Assembly (NCBI GenBank): GCA_016870455.1
Contig: VGBN01000007.1
Coordinates: 1 to 41,973, forward strand
DNA: 41,973 nucleotides
Direction: 5' to 3'
From: Actinomycetota bacterium
GTDB lineage: Bacteria > Actinomycetota > Actinomycetes > Nanopelagicales > Nanopelagicaceae
Below the pieces are notes generated by a model. That model was given only the letters and a program-made list of their open reading frames with translations, made no database searches and was not told the DNA's origin. Positions 33,597 through 40,819 of the stretch are shown one piece after another; the first letter of the stretch is position 1, and the number at the start of each line of letters is the position of its first letter. Position numbers and translations under genes: made by a program.

Positions 33597-34210
33597 ATAA
33601 AAGTGAATTTTTTAGTATCTGGAGCTCGCTTCATGGTCAGGCGAGAGTCTCAGGAATTGTTAGATGGTGGTTGAATATTTCATACTTTATAGTCCGGCCT
33701 TTAGTTAAGTTAAGAGTCACACCAAATGGCCTAACAGTTTTAGGATTGGTATTTGGAGTTTTACTTTACCTAAATTCAAAATCACTTTGGGCATTATTGT
33801 TTTTGATACTTTCCCTACTCAGCGATGGTCTAGATGGCAGTATGGCGATTGTTACCCAAAAATTCTCAAAGTGGGGGGCGATGCTTGACTCAGTCACAGA
33901 TAGAGCTACCGAGGTATTCTGGGTACTGGCTCTCTATTCTATTGGCGTTAATATAAACATTTTGATTGCCGCATTTCTTTTTTCTTTTGTCCAAGAGTAT
34001 TTAAGAGCAAGAGCTGGTGGGGTTGGAGTGAACGAGGTAGGTGTGGTGACCTTTGCAGAACGACCAGTTAGAGCCGCATTTGTTTTTGTCGTGTTAGTAG
34101 CTTACAACTTAGATTTAAAAATTCTTGATTCGATAATCTTAATTTGGTTATTGCTGCAATTGATAAGCTTACTTAAGATTTCTCGTTATATTTTTCTTAA
34201 GCTAAATTAA
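33593..34210 (+). CDS. CDP-alcohol phosphatidyltransferase-family protein
   Basis: A 205 aa membrane enzyme with about five to six hydrophobic segments. The CDP-alcohol motif is readable: SDGLDGSMA (near residues 77-85), then after eight residues WGAMLDSVTDR, giving D-xx-D-G-xx-A, G and the last two Asp. The usual Arg after that Ala is Ile here. All four Asp are kept, so it is probably active. The product (a phospholipid or another head-group transfer) is unknown. It overlaps metF by ATGA and converges on crtI2, with which it overlaps by 4 bp. Confidence 0.82.
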   Translation: MNKSEFFSIWSSLHGQARVSGIVRWWLNISYFIVRPLVKLRVTPNGLTVLGLVFGVLLYLNSKSLWALLFLILSLLSDGLDGSMAIVTQKFSKWGAMLDSVTDRATEVFWVLALYSIGVNINILIAAFLFSFVQEYLRARAGGVGVNEVGVVTFAERPVRAAFVFVVLVAYNLDLKILDSIILIWLLLQLISLLKISRYIFLKLN

Positions 34211-35700
34211 GCCTTTCCAATTGCGCTGGCAACAATTTCAGCACTGATGCCAACCAACGGTAATCCACCTCCTGGATGAGCTGATCCACCAACGCAGAAC
34301 AAACCTGTAACTTTTGAGCGGTTCCTAGCTCGCAAGAAGGCCGAGGTAGTTGAGTTACTTGATGTGCCGTAGATGGATCCTCCAGGTGCCATGGCGTAGG
34401 ACTCCAAGTCAGCTGGGGTGCGATACTTCATAAAATCTAATCTTCTGGAAACATCTAAGCCGAGCGTATCTAGTTTTTTTATAATCTTCTGCGCATACTG
34501 ATCAGCTCCTTTGCTCCAATCCCAACCATTTTTAGGTTCATGGCGAGGTGCATTCACCAACACAAACCAAGCTTCCTTTGAATCTGATCTGACCAACGAC
34601 TTATCTTTCGGAGCACAAATATAAATTGTTGGGTCACTAACTGGAATCTTCTGGGTGAATATCTGATCAAATTCAGCATCATAATCAGATGGAAAGTAAA
34701 CATTGTGATGTTGCATTGAAACTGAATTACCTTTGGCATTGTCCAGACCTAATAAAAGCGAGAATCCAGCTAGGGATTTAGTGGCAGCTTTTAATCTTCT
34801 GCGCTCACCTGAGGCACTAGATACTTTTTCACTTAGTAATTGATTATAAACATACTCAGCATCGGAGTTTGCAACCACAATCTCTGTATCAATTTGCTTG
34901 CCGTTGGCAAGCTCTAATCCAGTGATTCGATTTGCCTTGGTCAAAATCTTGGATACCAGAGAATTGAACTCAAATTTAACGCCTAGATCTTTGCATCGCT
35001 GCTCAAGTGCTATTGATAGTTGACCGATACCACCTTTAATATGCCAAGCACCAAATGTGCTCTCCACAAACGCAATTGTTAGCAGCACTGCCGGTGCACT
35101 TCTTGGGTCACTGCCGGTATAAGTAGCATACCTATCAACAATCATTCTTAAGTGGGGATCTAGGTCCATTTTTTCGCTTAACCTACGTAGTGAGGTCAAA
35201 GGAGCAATTTGTTTGATTTGGCTAATCAAGTTCTTTCTGATTAATAGTTGCCAGATAGATTTCAATTCAGATTCAACAAAAGGTTCTCTGGATACTTGCC
35301 ACATTTTTTCAGCGCGATTAATTACCTCTTGCCAACCATTACTTGCCTTAGCACCAAATGTTTTTTCTATCTCTAGATAAGTATTTGGATTAGAAAGGTT
35401 AGGAAAAACCACCTTCTTTCCATCACTAAAGTTGTAAACAAATGCAGGATCTACTGGCTCTAATTCCAGGATATGCTCTAAGCGCTTTCCTGTTTTAATA
35501 AAAAGATCTCGATAGACCGCTGGCAGTGTCAGTAAAGAGGGACCGGTATCAAATCCATAGTCACCAAACCACTCAGTTCTGCACTTGCCCCCTGAACGAT
35601 CACTGTTTTCATAAATAGTTACCTCATGACCTTGTTTAGCCAATCGTGCAGCAGCACTCATGCCACCAACTCCTGCACCGATTACGGAAATTTTTGCCAT
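34207..35700 (-). CDS. CrtI-type carotenoid oxidoreductase (CrtD-like candidate)
   Basis: Second CrtI-family flavoprotein, 497 aa. It has the FAD motif ISVIGAGVGGMSAAARLAKQG and GFDTGPSLLTLPAVYRD, and ends PGGGLPLVGISAEIVASAI, a variant of the CrtI C-terminal FAD segment. It is clearly divergent from the crtI beside crtB. As the last gene of an operon with a CruF-like hydratase and a glycosyltransferase, it is best explained as a 3,4-desaturase of hydroxylated carotenoids (CrtD type); a ketolase-like role is possible. It starts directly after the glycosyltransferase stop. Confidence 0.82.
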   Translation of the reverse strand: MAKISVIGAGVGGMSAAARLAKQGHEVTIYENSDRSGGKCRTEWFGDYGFDTGPSLLTLPAVYRDLFIKTGKRLEHILELEPVDPAFVYNFSDGKKVVFPNLSNPNTYLEIEKTFGAKASNGWQEVINRAEKMWQVSREPFVESELKSIWQLLIRKNLISQIKQIAPLTSLRRLSEKMDLDPHLRMIVDRYATYTGSDPRSAPAVLLTIAFVESTFGAWHIKGGIGQLSIALEQRCKDLGVKFEFNSLVSKILTKANRITGLELANGKQIDTEIVVANSDAEYVYNQLLSEKVSSASGERRRLKAATKSLAGFSLLLGLDNAKGNSVSMQHHNVYFPSDYDAEFDQIFTQKIPVSDPTIYICAPKDKSLVRSDSKEAWFVLVNAPRHEPKNGWDWSKGADQYAQKIIKKLDTLGLDVSRRLDFMKYRTPADLESYAMAPGGSIYGTSSNSTTSAFLRARNRSKVTGLFCVGGSAHPGGGLPLVGISAEIVASAIGKA

Positions 35701-36765
35701 TTAATTAATTGCCCTATCGCGCCAGGTTAATCGATTAGTAAACCGCCCATACCAGGAGTAAGCAATTAAGCTAATCAAGACAATTATCGAAAGAGGATGC
35801 AAAATTGCCGTATTTGGTAGAGAACCAGTCCTTAATGCAGATATCACCCGACTCAAAAAGATTAGTAAAAATGAGATTAGTCCAAGCTCAGAACCTGTAA
35901 GTGCTGCAGCAAATGGAATTATTCCAGTCAATAGAAGAAGTAAAATTACAATTAGACTTCCAAAAAAAGATCCAAATGCCTTCCAGAGTGATTTCTGATA
36001 GCCCTTAAAAAGATCTGCGTTGCTTTTATACATCTGACAACTTGCCACTTGGCTGCCCTCTGCGACACCACCCATAAATCCACAATCTAACAACTGACGT
36101 GCCAACATCAGATCATCTAATACCTCAGACCTTACCGCTGCATGCCCTCCTGACTTTAAATAAGCATCCCTTCTCACAATAAAAAATTGACCATTGGCAA
36201 CCGCCATTGACCTTATAGAAAATCGTTGTGCGATAACCAAAGGTACTGAGGCCAACCAAGACCACTGCAGCATTGGCTGAAAGATTTTCTGTAAAAAACC
36301 ATCTGTAACTTGCCGTGGATAGGGTGAAATAAAATCCCATGATTTCAACTTAGAAATTGAATTTGAAATCGCATACTGAGTAAGTCGTACATCAGCATCT
36401 AGAAAGACTAGAAAATCCCCTTTACTTTGTTCAGATAATTGGTGGCAGGCCCACAATTTGCCAAGCCAATTTTGTGGTGGAGTAGATCCAGTAATTAGCT
36501 TTACTTCAGAAAATTTTCTTACCTCATCAGCAGTTTTATCAACCGAACCATCATCTAGTACCAAGATTTCAAAGTTACCAAGGCCCTGCTGATTAATCAC
36601 AGAGGAAAGACATTCCTTAACATTTACCTCTTCATTACGCATTGGGATTAAAACTGAGACTCTACCTTGAGCTGAGATTGGTTTATTTTGAACAACTCTT
36701 ATTGTGAATGAGTTTATGACCACCATTGAAAAAACAATTAGTGAGAGAAAAAGTGTAATTTCCAT
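35701..36765 (-). CDS. Family 2 glycosyltransferase, carotenoid-associated
   Basis: A 354 aa membrane-linked GT-A enzyme. An N-terminal helix is followed by VSVLIPMRNEEVNVKECL, EILVLDDGSVDKT and FLVFLDADVRLT (the metal-binding DxD-like site near residue 120), then SEVLDDLMLARQL; three or four hydrophobic helices end the chain. The pattern resembles carotenoid glycosyltransferases such as CrtQ and CruG. It probably adds a sugar to a carotenoid hydroxyl. The start ATG 36765 overlaps the CruF stop in TGATG; a TTG just before is less likely. Confidence 0.83.
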   Translation of the reverse strand: MEITLFLSLIVFSMVVINSFTIRVVQNKPISAQGRVSVLIPMRNEEVNVKECLSSVINQQGLGNFEILVLDDGSVDKTADEVRKFSEVKLITGSTPPQNWLGKLWACHQLSEQSKGDFLVFLDADVRLTQYAISNSISKLKSWDFISPYPRQVTDGFLQKIFQPMLQWSWLASVPLVIAQRFSIRSMAVANGQFFIVRRDAYLKSGGHAAVRSEVLDDLMLARQLLDCGFMGGVAEGSQVASCQMYKSNADLFKGYQKSLWKAFGSFFGSLIVILLLLLTGIIPFAAALTGSELGLISFLLIFLSRVISALRTGSLPNTAILHPLSIIVLISLIAYSWYGRFTNRLTWRDRAIN

Positions 36766-37577
36766 CAATTGTTGGTGGGTGGGCCGAATCGCAATTGAAA
36801 TAGGTAAGGCAGTAGTACCAATCCGAATGCAACTCCACCAACTAGTGCCACCCCAGGTCTATCAAAAAAGAATAAATTGCCGACTACTCCAGAAAACCAT
36901 GTCCACATTAGAAAAAAATCAGGCACTGCAGTCGAAGTTGCTACTTTACGTCTATCTTTTCGCAATACTAAATTTAAAATAGCCATTAACCCCATTCCCG
37001 TTAATAACCAACCAAATGTGTTGGATAAGGGGATTTCTGGTTGATAAGGCACAGATCGGCCAGTGAACTCCCATGTCCATCTTTCAGCAGCGACCATCTG
37101 AGGATCTAAGAACAGATCCCAAGCCATCAGACCAAGTCCGCCATAAAGAAAAACCCAATTTTTCGTCACTTTACGGGCTGCAATAAGAATCGGATGAGCC
37201 AACATCACCCAAGCAAACGGCACTACTAATGGAACGCCATAAATTTGATAACCCAAACTACCCGAATATTCATAAGAACCAAATGGCCAACCACTTCTGC
37301 TTCCTATTTGTTCTACCAAAAGTGCATAAGTAAAGGTTATAAATAAAAACTGGAAAGCATAGACAATGCCATATGCCAACATGGCGTGTAGAAACATGGC
37401 AGCTGCTGCCCAGTAAACAGTTGCGATAGTTACTAGCCTGAGTGCTTCGCCCTCAATCAGGGGATATGTGATTTGCAACCCGATTGCAATTATTAAGGTT
37501 GCATATAAAACAAAAAGCTTCCAAGCTGCAACCTGCCTGCTCATATTTTTTCTTGGGTAGTACTGGCGTAGCGACAT
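36765..37577 (-). CDS. cruF: Carotenoid 1,2-hydratase, CruF-like (DUF422)
   Basis: Membrane protein of the CruF/DUF422 family, about seven hydrophobic segments, 270 aa. Diagnostic parts are EQIGSRSGWPFGSYEYSG (near residue 90), YGVPLVVPFAWVMLAHP and LMAWDLFLDPQMVAAERWTW, which contains conserved acidic residues. CruF adds water to the psi end of gamma-carotene or lycopene. Its neighbours (CrtA-like, glycosyltransferase, CrtI-like) fit modification of that end. The ATG has GAGG 12 nt upstream; 17 nt separate it from the CrtA-like gene. Confidence 0.85.
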   Translation of the reverse strand: MSLRQYYPRKNMSRQVAAWKLFVLYATLIIAIGLQITYPLIEGEALRLVTIATVYWAAAAMFLHAMLAYGIVYAFQFLFITFTYALLVEQIGSRSGWPFGSYEYSGSLGYQIYGVPLVVPFAWVMLAHPILIAARKVTKNWVFLYGGLGLMAWDLFLDPQMVAAERWTWEFTGRSVPYQPEIPLSNTFGWLLTGMGLMAILNLVLRKDRRKVATSTAVPDFFLMWTWFSGVVGNLFFFDRPGVALVGGVAFGLVLLPYLFQLRFGPPTNN

Positions 37578-37594
37578 AGGTTAATTGTGCCTCA

Positions 37595-38257
37595 TCATTT
37601 GAGCACGCCTTGCTCTTGAATTACTGCAAATCGCGCGAATAACTCCTCGGAATACCACTTATTAGTGTGGGTTGCAGCAATCGCCTTAACATGGGCATCA
37701 CCCTTATAGGCAAATTGGCGTAAGGCTGAAGCATCCTCCCATAGCGAAAATGTTCCTTGTAGGCCAATTGGTGCTTCACCAATACCAATAGCATTGATCA
37801 ATCCCGGTGAGCTATGCAAACTTGCAGTTACCGGAGGTACGGCCCGCCAAAACATAAGATTTTTTCGCCAAATAATTCTTGCCCTAGTAATGGCAGCTAT
37901 TTTTCCTTGCCATTCAAACTTCTCCACAAAAAATGGCTGTTGGCCAGACCAAAGCCCGTGGGATGAGATGGGTTTAAGAATCGCGCGGTACTCATTACTT
38001 GAAATCATTCGCCACACTTTTATCACAAAGGAGTTTTCAATCCAGTCAAGTTTTGACTGCTCGAGCGTTATCAAGATACCCCATCTAAATTGATCAGCAT
38101 CTGCCGGGGTAAAACTCTCACCCTTTCCAGTCCCCAACAGTTTCACAAAAGATCCTGGAAACTTTAGCTTCAGCATTACCTTGTTAGTAGCCATATTTAA
38201 AAGAGCAATTGGCATAGCAATTCTTTTGATTCGCCAAAAATATACTACTGCAATCAT
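37595..38257 (-). CDS. crtA: CrtA-like carotenoid monooxygenase (spheroidene monooxygenase family)
   Basis: A 220 aa protein matching the CrtA family over its whole length: FPGSFVKLLGTGKGESFTP at the N terminus, AILKPISSHGLWSGQQPF in the middle, ARIIWRKNLMFWRAVPP, then GIGEAPIGLQGTFSLWEDA and NKWYSEELFARFAV at the C terminus. In purple bacteria CrtA puts a keto group at C2 of acyclic carotenoids. Here it may oxidise C2' of a CruF-hydrated end, giving the site for glycosylation. The start codon overlaps the hydrolase stop (ATGA). Confidence 0.82.
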   Translation of the reverse strand: MIAVVYFWRIKRIAMPIALLNMATNKVMLKLKFPGSFVKLLGTGKGESFTPADADQFRWGILITLEQSKLDWIENSFVIKVWRMISSNEYRAILKPISSHGLWSGQQPFFVEKFEWQGKIAAITRARIIWRKNLMFWRAVPPVTASLHSSPGLINAIGIGEAPIGLQGTFSLWEDASALRQFAYKGDAHVKAIAATHTNKWYSEELFARFAVIQEQGVLK

Positions 38258-39042
38258 CGTTTTAGTAGAGCAGTTTGTGTTATCTCCGCTAACACCTCTG
38301 TTGGGCTATCCCACATTGGTGCATGGCCTGTATCTGGCAACACCACCCACTTAGCATGTGATGGTGCAAGTGATCTTTCTTGACAAGTTTTTGCAGGCAA
38401 GGTGTGGTCACTATCGCCAAATACGATTGTGATGGGAATTTGTTGATCAATTTGTTTATCAAATCTTTTACCTAGCAATGCATCCCAAGCAGGAAAATAA
38501 CCGGTTGAACTTGCCATTGCATTTGTAGCATCTAAACAGATTTCATAACCTAGATCTTTCCATCGTGGTGAAACTGTTTCAAATCCAATCCTCTTTGCCC
38601 AGGTGTAATTCAAGAGAGAGGGTGCAAGTTTTTCCACTCCACTTGCCATCGCTCTCAGCGCCAATTCACCTGGATATCTAGATGTAAATGGAGTAAGCCA
38701 AAGCCCGGCAGGTGCAAGTGCGGTAACAGTCCTTACCGCCTCTGGAGTTATAGCCGCAATCTCTAAACTAATCCAGCCACCAAGTGAATTACCAACTAGA
38801 TGAAATCTTTCTTTGCCAATCTCCTTTAAATTTCTAGTTACTAAATTTGCAAGCGATGTCGGATCCATTTGTTGGATTGGCGAGTAAGGGGTACGTCCAT
38901 GGCCAGGCAGATCTACTGTGACAACCTCAAATTGCTTGGTTAATTCTGAAAGAATTGGCTTCCAGGCAGTAGCCGCTGAGCCCATGCCATGAATTAGAAC
39001 TATCGCCTCGCCTTGACCATATGTTTCCATTGATAGTTTCAC
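38254..39042 (-). CDS. Alpha/beta hydrolase in the carotenoid operon
   Basis: A 262 aa alpha/beta-fold hydrolase. HGMGSAATAW forms the oxyanion region, LVGNSLGGW the nucleophile elbow (Ser near residue 106), FGDSDHTLP the acid and DTGHAPMWD the catalytic His (near 242). It could hydrolyse an ester, or transfer an acyl group to a carotenoid glycoside; the sequence does not decide. The GTG start is supported by TAATCT 7 nt upstream. It is the first gene of the five-gene carotenoid operon and is divergent from the rhodanese gene. Confidence 0.85.
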   Translation of the reverse strand: MKLSMETYGQGEAIVLIHGMGSAATAWKPILSELTKQFEVVTVDLPGHGRTPYSPIQQMDPTSLANLVTRNLKEIGKERFHLVGNSLGGWISLEIAAITPEAVRTVTALAPAGLWLTPFTSRYPGELALRAMASGVEKLAPSLLNYTWAKRIGFETVSPRWKDLGYEICLDATNAMASSTGYFPAWDALLGKRFDKQIDQQIPITIVFGDSDHTLPAKTCQERSLAPSHAKWVVLPDTGHAPMWDSPTEVLAEITQTALLKR

Positions 39043-39047
39043 GAAGA

Positions 39048-39053
39048 TAAGAT
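39048..39053 (+). promoter_or_regulatory. Putative -10 box, rhodanese gene
   Basis: TAAGAT is 9 nt before the ATG at 39063, so the mRNA would have at most a 2-3 nt leader. It overlaps the divergent hydrolase -10 box at 39050-39055. Confidence 0.45.
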
Positions 39054-39055
39054 TA
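39050..39055 (-). promoter_or_regulatory. Putative -10 box, five-gene carotenoid operon
   Basis: On the minus strand TAATCT lies 7 nt before the GTG of the hydrolase gene. It overlaps the rhodanese -10 box by 4 bp. Confidence 0.45.
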
Positions 39056-39062
39056 CCTTCTG

Positions 39063-39374
39063 ATGATTAATCTTGAGGTAGCACAATTTGCCCAGCAGGT
39101 TACGAGTCAAAATGTAGTTGTTTTGGATGTGCGCACCCCGGAGGAGTTTGCCCAGGGAAGAATCCCAAACTCAATAAATATTGATGTTTTGGCGCCAAAT
39201 TTTATCGCTGAGATTGCCCATCTAGATAAAACGCTTGAGTATGCAGTTTACTGCCGTTCAGGAAAGCGATCAGTTGATGCTGCGATGGCTATGGATGAGA
39301 TTGGTTTTTCAACTATGAATCTGATCGGCGGCATAATTGCTTGGCAAGAATCTAATCAAGCCATTGTTCCCTAA
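39063..39374 (+). CDS. Single-domain rhodanese-like sulfurtransferase
   Basis: A 103 aa cytoplasmic rhodanese domain. VVLDVRTPEEFAQGRIPNSINIDV is the CDC25-like N-terminal motif, and the active-site loop YCRSGKRSVDAA carries the catalytic Cys near residue 67. It carries sulfane sulfur as a persulfide. The ATG is preceded by a TAAGAT -10 box. Next to it on the other strand lie a TauE/SafE permease and a DoxX protein, a combination often linked to sulfur compound handling. Confidence 0.9.
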   Translation: MINLEVAQFAQQVTSQNVVVLDVRTPEEFAQGRIPNSINIDVLAPNFIAEIAHLDKTLEYAVYCRSGKRSVDAAMAMDEIGFSTMNLIGGIIAWQESNQAIVP

Positions 39375-39420
39375 ATTAAGCATGGTTTAAAACTAGAGTA
39401 AGAATATTGAGATTTACTAC

Positions 39421-40188
39421 TTAAAGTTGAGTCAAAATAGTAAAGCTCGCTAAGCCAATCAATAAAACAGCAAAGCCACGTTTTAGATGAACAGTTGGTG
39501 TCTTGGCAGCTTTTTTGGAGGAAAGACGGGCAACTACAACCGCTGTCAGTGAGATTAGCGCTGGATAACTCCAGTTTATTTCAGACCAAAGTGAATATTT
39601 AGCTGCTAGTGCTGTTAAGCAGTTCAGGGCAATTATAAGTAATGAGGTGCCTGCGGCTTTATTTTGTGGCGTGTGGAAAAACAAAACCAACACTGGAATA
39701 GCCAAAAACCCCCCTCCGATGCCAAACAAACCAGTCAATGCACCGATTGTTAGAGAGAGCAAAATCAATGCCCAGACTGGCATCTTCTTTTCAGGTGAAT
39801 CTTGAATTGGTGCCTTCAGCATGGAGTAAGCAGCACCGAGCAAAACTAGCGAGAAGCCAATCAGAATTATCTGATCGGAGATCTTCTCAACAATTAATCC
39901 CAAACCCATATTGGTTACCAGTCCAAGCGCCCAAATTGTGATTGCCTCTTTTACAAGCACATCCTTACTTTTAAACTTTGGACCAAGACCTGCAGCTGCA
40001 GCAAGAAATACCACTGCAAGTGCTGCGGTAGTAGCTGCAACTGGGGTGAAATCAAATAGGTAAAACAAAATAGGAACTGTAACCATTGCGCCACCTGCGC
40101 CAATGAAACCTAATACTGCGCCAATAAATCCACCACTTAAAGCGGCAGTTAGAATCAAAGTTAGTTCCATAATCTGATACTCCCACAT
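39421..40188 (-). CDS. TauE/SafE-family permease (sulfite/organosulfonate exporter-like)
   Basis: A roughly eight-helix membrane protein, 255 aa, of the TauE/SafE (DUF81) family. Both repeats show the glycine-rich family pattern: GAVLGFIGAGGAMVTVPIL near residue 23 and GALTGLFGIGGGFLAIPVL near 155. The substrate is a small anion such as sulfite, sulfonate or a C2 acid; it is not decided here. ATG 40188 fits a TAACCT box 6 nt upstream. An internal ATG at 40170 with GGGAG 9 nt upstream is an alternative start. A strong terminator lies between this gene and doxX. Confidence 0.88.
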   Translation of the reverse strand: MWEYQIMELTLILTAALSGGFIGAVLGFIGAGGAMVTVPILFYLFDFTPVAATTAALAVVFLAAAAGLGPKFKSKDVLVKEAITIWALGLVTNMGLGLIVEKISDQIILIGFSLVLLGAAYSMLKAPIQDSPEKKMPVWALILLSLTIGALTGLFGIGGGFLAIPVLVLFFHTPQNKAAGTSLLIIALNCLTALAAKYSLWSEINWSYPALISLTAVVVARLSSKKAAKTPTVHLKRGFAVLLIGLASFTILTQL

Positions 40189-40194
40189 TCCAAG

Positions 40195-40200
40195 AGGTTA
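40195..40200 (-). promoter_or_regulatory. Putative -10 box, leaderless TauE/SafE gene
   Basis: On the minus strand TAACCT lies 6 nt before ATG 40188, just downstream of the doxX terminator. Confidence 0.4.
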
Positions 40201-40209
40201 TCTGGGCAA

Positions 40210-40248
40210 AAAACTACCCCCAGGCACAAAAAGCCTAGGGGTAGTTTT
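40210..40248 (-). terminator. Rho-independent terminator of the doxX gene
   Basis: A near-perfect inverted repeat: AAAACTACCCC (40210-40220) pairs with GGGGTAGTTTT (40238-40248) and AGGC (40222-40225) with GCCT (40233-40236), with one mismatch (C40221/A40237) and a 7-nt A-rich loop. Read on the minus strand, where doxX ends at 40260, the stem is followed by more T residues (six to seven in a row). It could also act on the other strand. Confidence 0.85.
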
Positions 40249-40259
40249 ACTATTTGAAC

Positions 40260-40676
40260 TTAACTAAAAAACAGCAGCGTTCCTACATTGCTACCAAAGT
40301 CTGCGCCACCACGAAGGAGAGCAAAAATAATCATCGCAGCTCCGGCCAAAGAGAGATCCTTGAAAAATGCAATGGTCTCATTTTGTTTAGCCGTAGCATC
40401 AGTTTCCTTCCAAAATCCATGCATAATGAATGCAGTTGGGATTAAGAAAACTGCGATTAGAAGTGCACCAAGATCTGCATAGAAACCAAGCAGGATATAA
40501 AGCCCACCAAGCAGGATCATTAAGCCACTTAGGTAAACTGAGAATTTAGCCATAGGTACTTTTTTGTACTGGGCATAGCTGGTCATTGCTGAGGCTTTAG
40601 TGAAATGAGATACGCCTGAGCTAATAAACAAAAGTGCAAATAGCACTCTGCCAGCTATTAATATGATTTCAGTCAT
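40260..40676 (-). CDS. DoxX-family membrane protein
   Basis: A 138 aa, four-helix membrane protein of the DoxX/DUF417-like family. The N-terminal helix has AGRVLFALLFISSGVSHF, the family's most conserved part, and later GGLYILLGFYADLGALLIAVFLIPTAFIMHGFW. DoxX proteins appear in quinone-linked thiosulfate oxidation and in redox homeostasis complexes; the role here is open. ATG 40676 has AAGGA about 10 nt upstream; a GTG at 40709 lacks support. A TACAGT element at 40735-40730 on the minus strand could be the -10. Confidence 0.87.
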   Translation of the reverse strand: MTEIILIAGRVLFALLFISSGVSHFTKASAMTSYAQYKKVPMAKFSVYLSGLMILLGGLYILLGFYADLGALLIAVFLIPTAFIMHGFWKETDATAKQNETIAFFKDLSLAGAAMIIFALLRGGADFGSNVGTLLFFS

Positions 40677-40805
40677 TGATATTTTTTCCTTACCATTGGT
40701 TAACTTCACCCAATTGGGCCTGTCCGTAAACTGTAGGGGCTACTGTCAGGTATTTAAACTAAACTTCCTGGTGTGTCCACCAAAAAAACTAACTTTTATA
40801 CAAGT

Positions 40806-40811
40806 TATGGT
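40806..40811 (+). promoter_or_regulatory. Putative -10 box, dinB
   Basis: TATGGT lies 8 nt before the dinB ATG and no Shine-Dalgarno is seen. No LexA box (GAAC-N4-GTTC type) is visible in the 143 bp upstream. Confidence 0.4.
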
Positions 40812-40819
40812 AGCTGCTC

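Noticed and set aside
28500-39400. Rhodopsin or beta-carotene 15,15'-dioxygenase (blh) gene near the carotenoid cluster
   Set aside because: No seven-helix protein with a retinal Lys motif and no Blh/Brp-like protein is seen in any frame; they may lie elsewhere.
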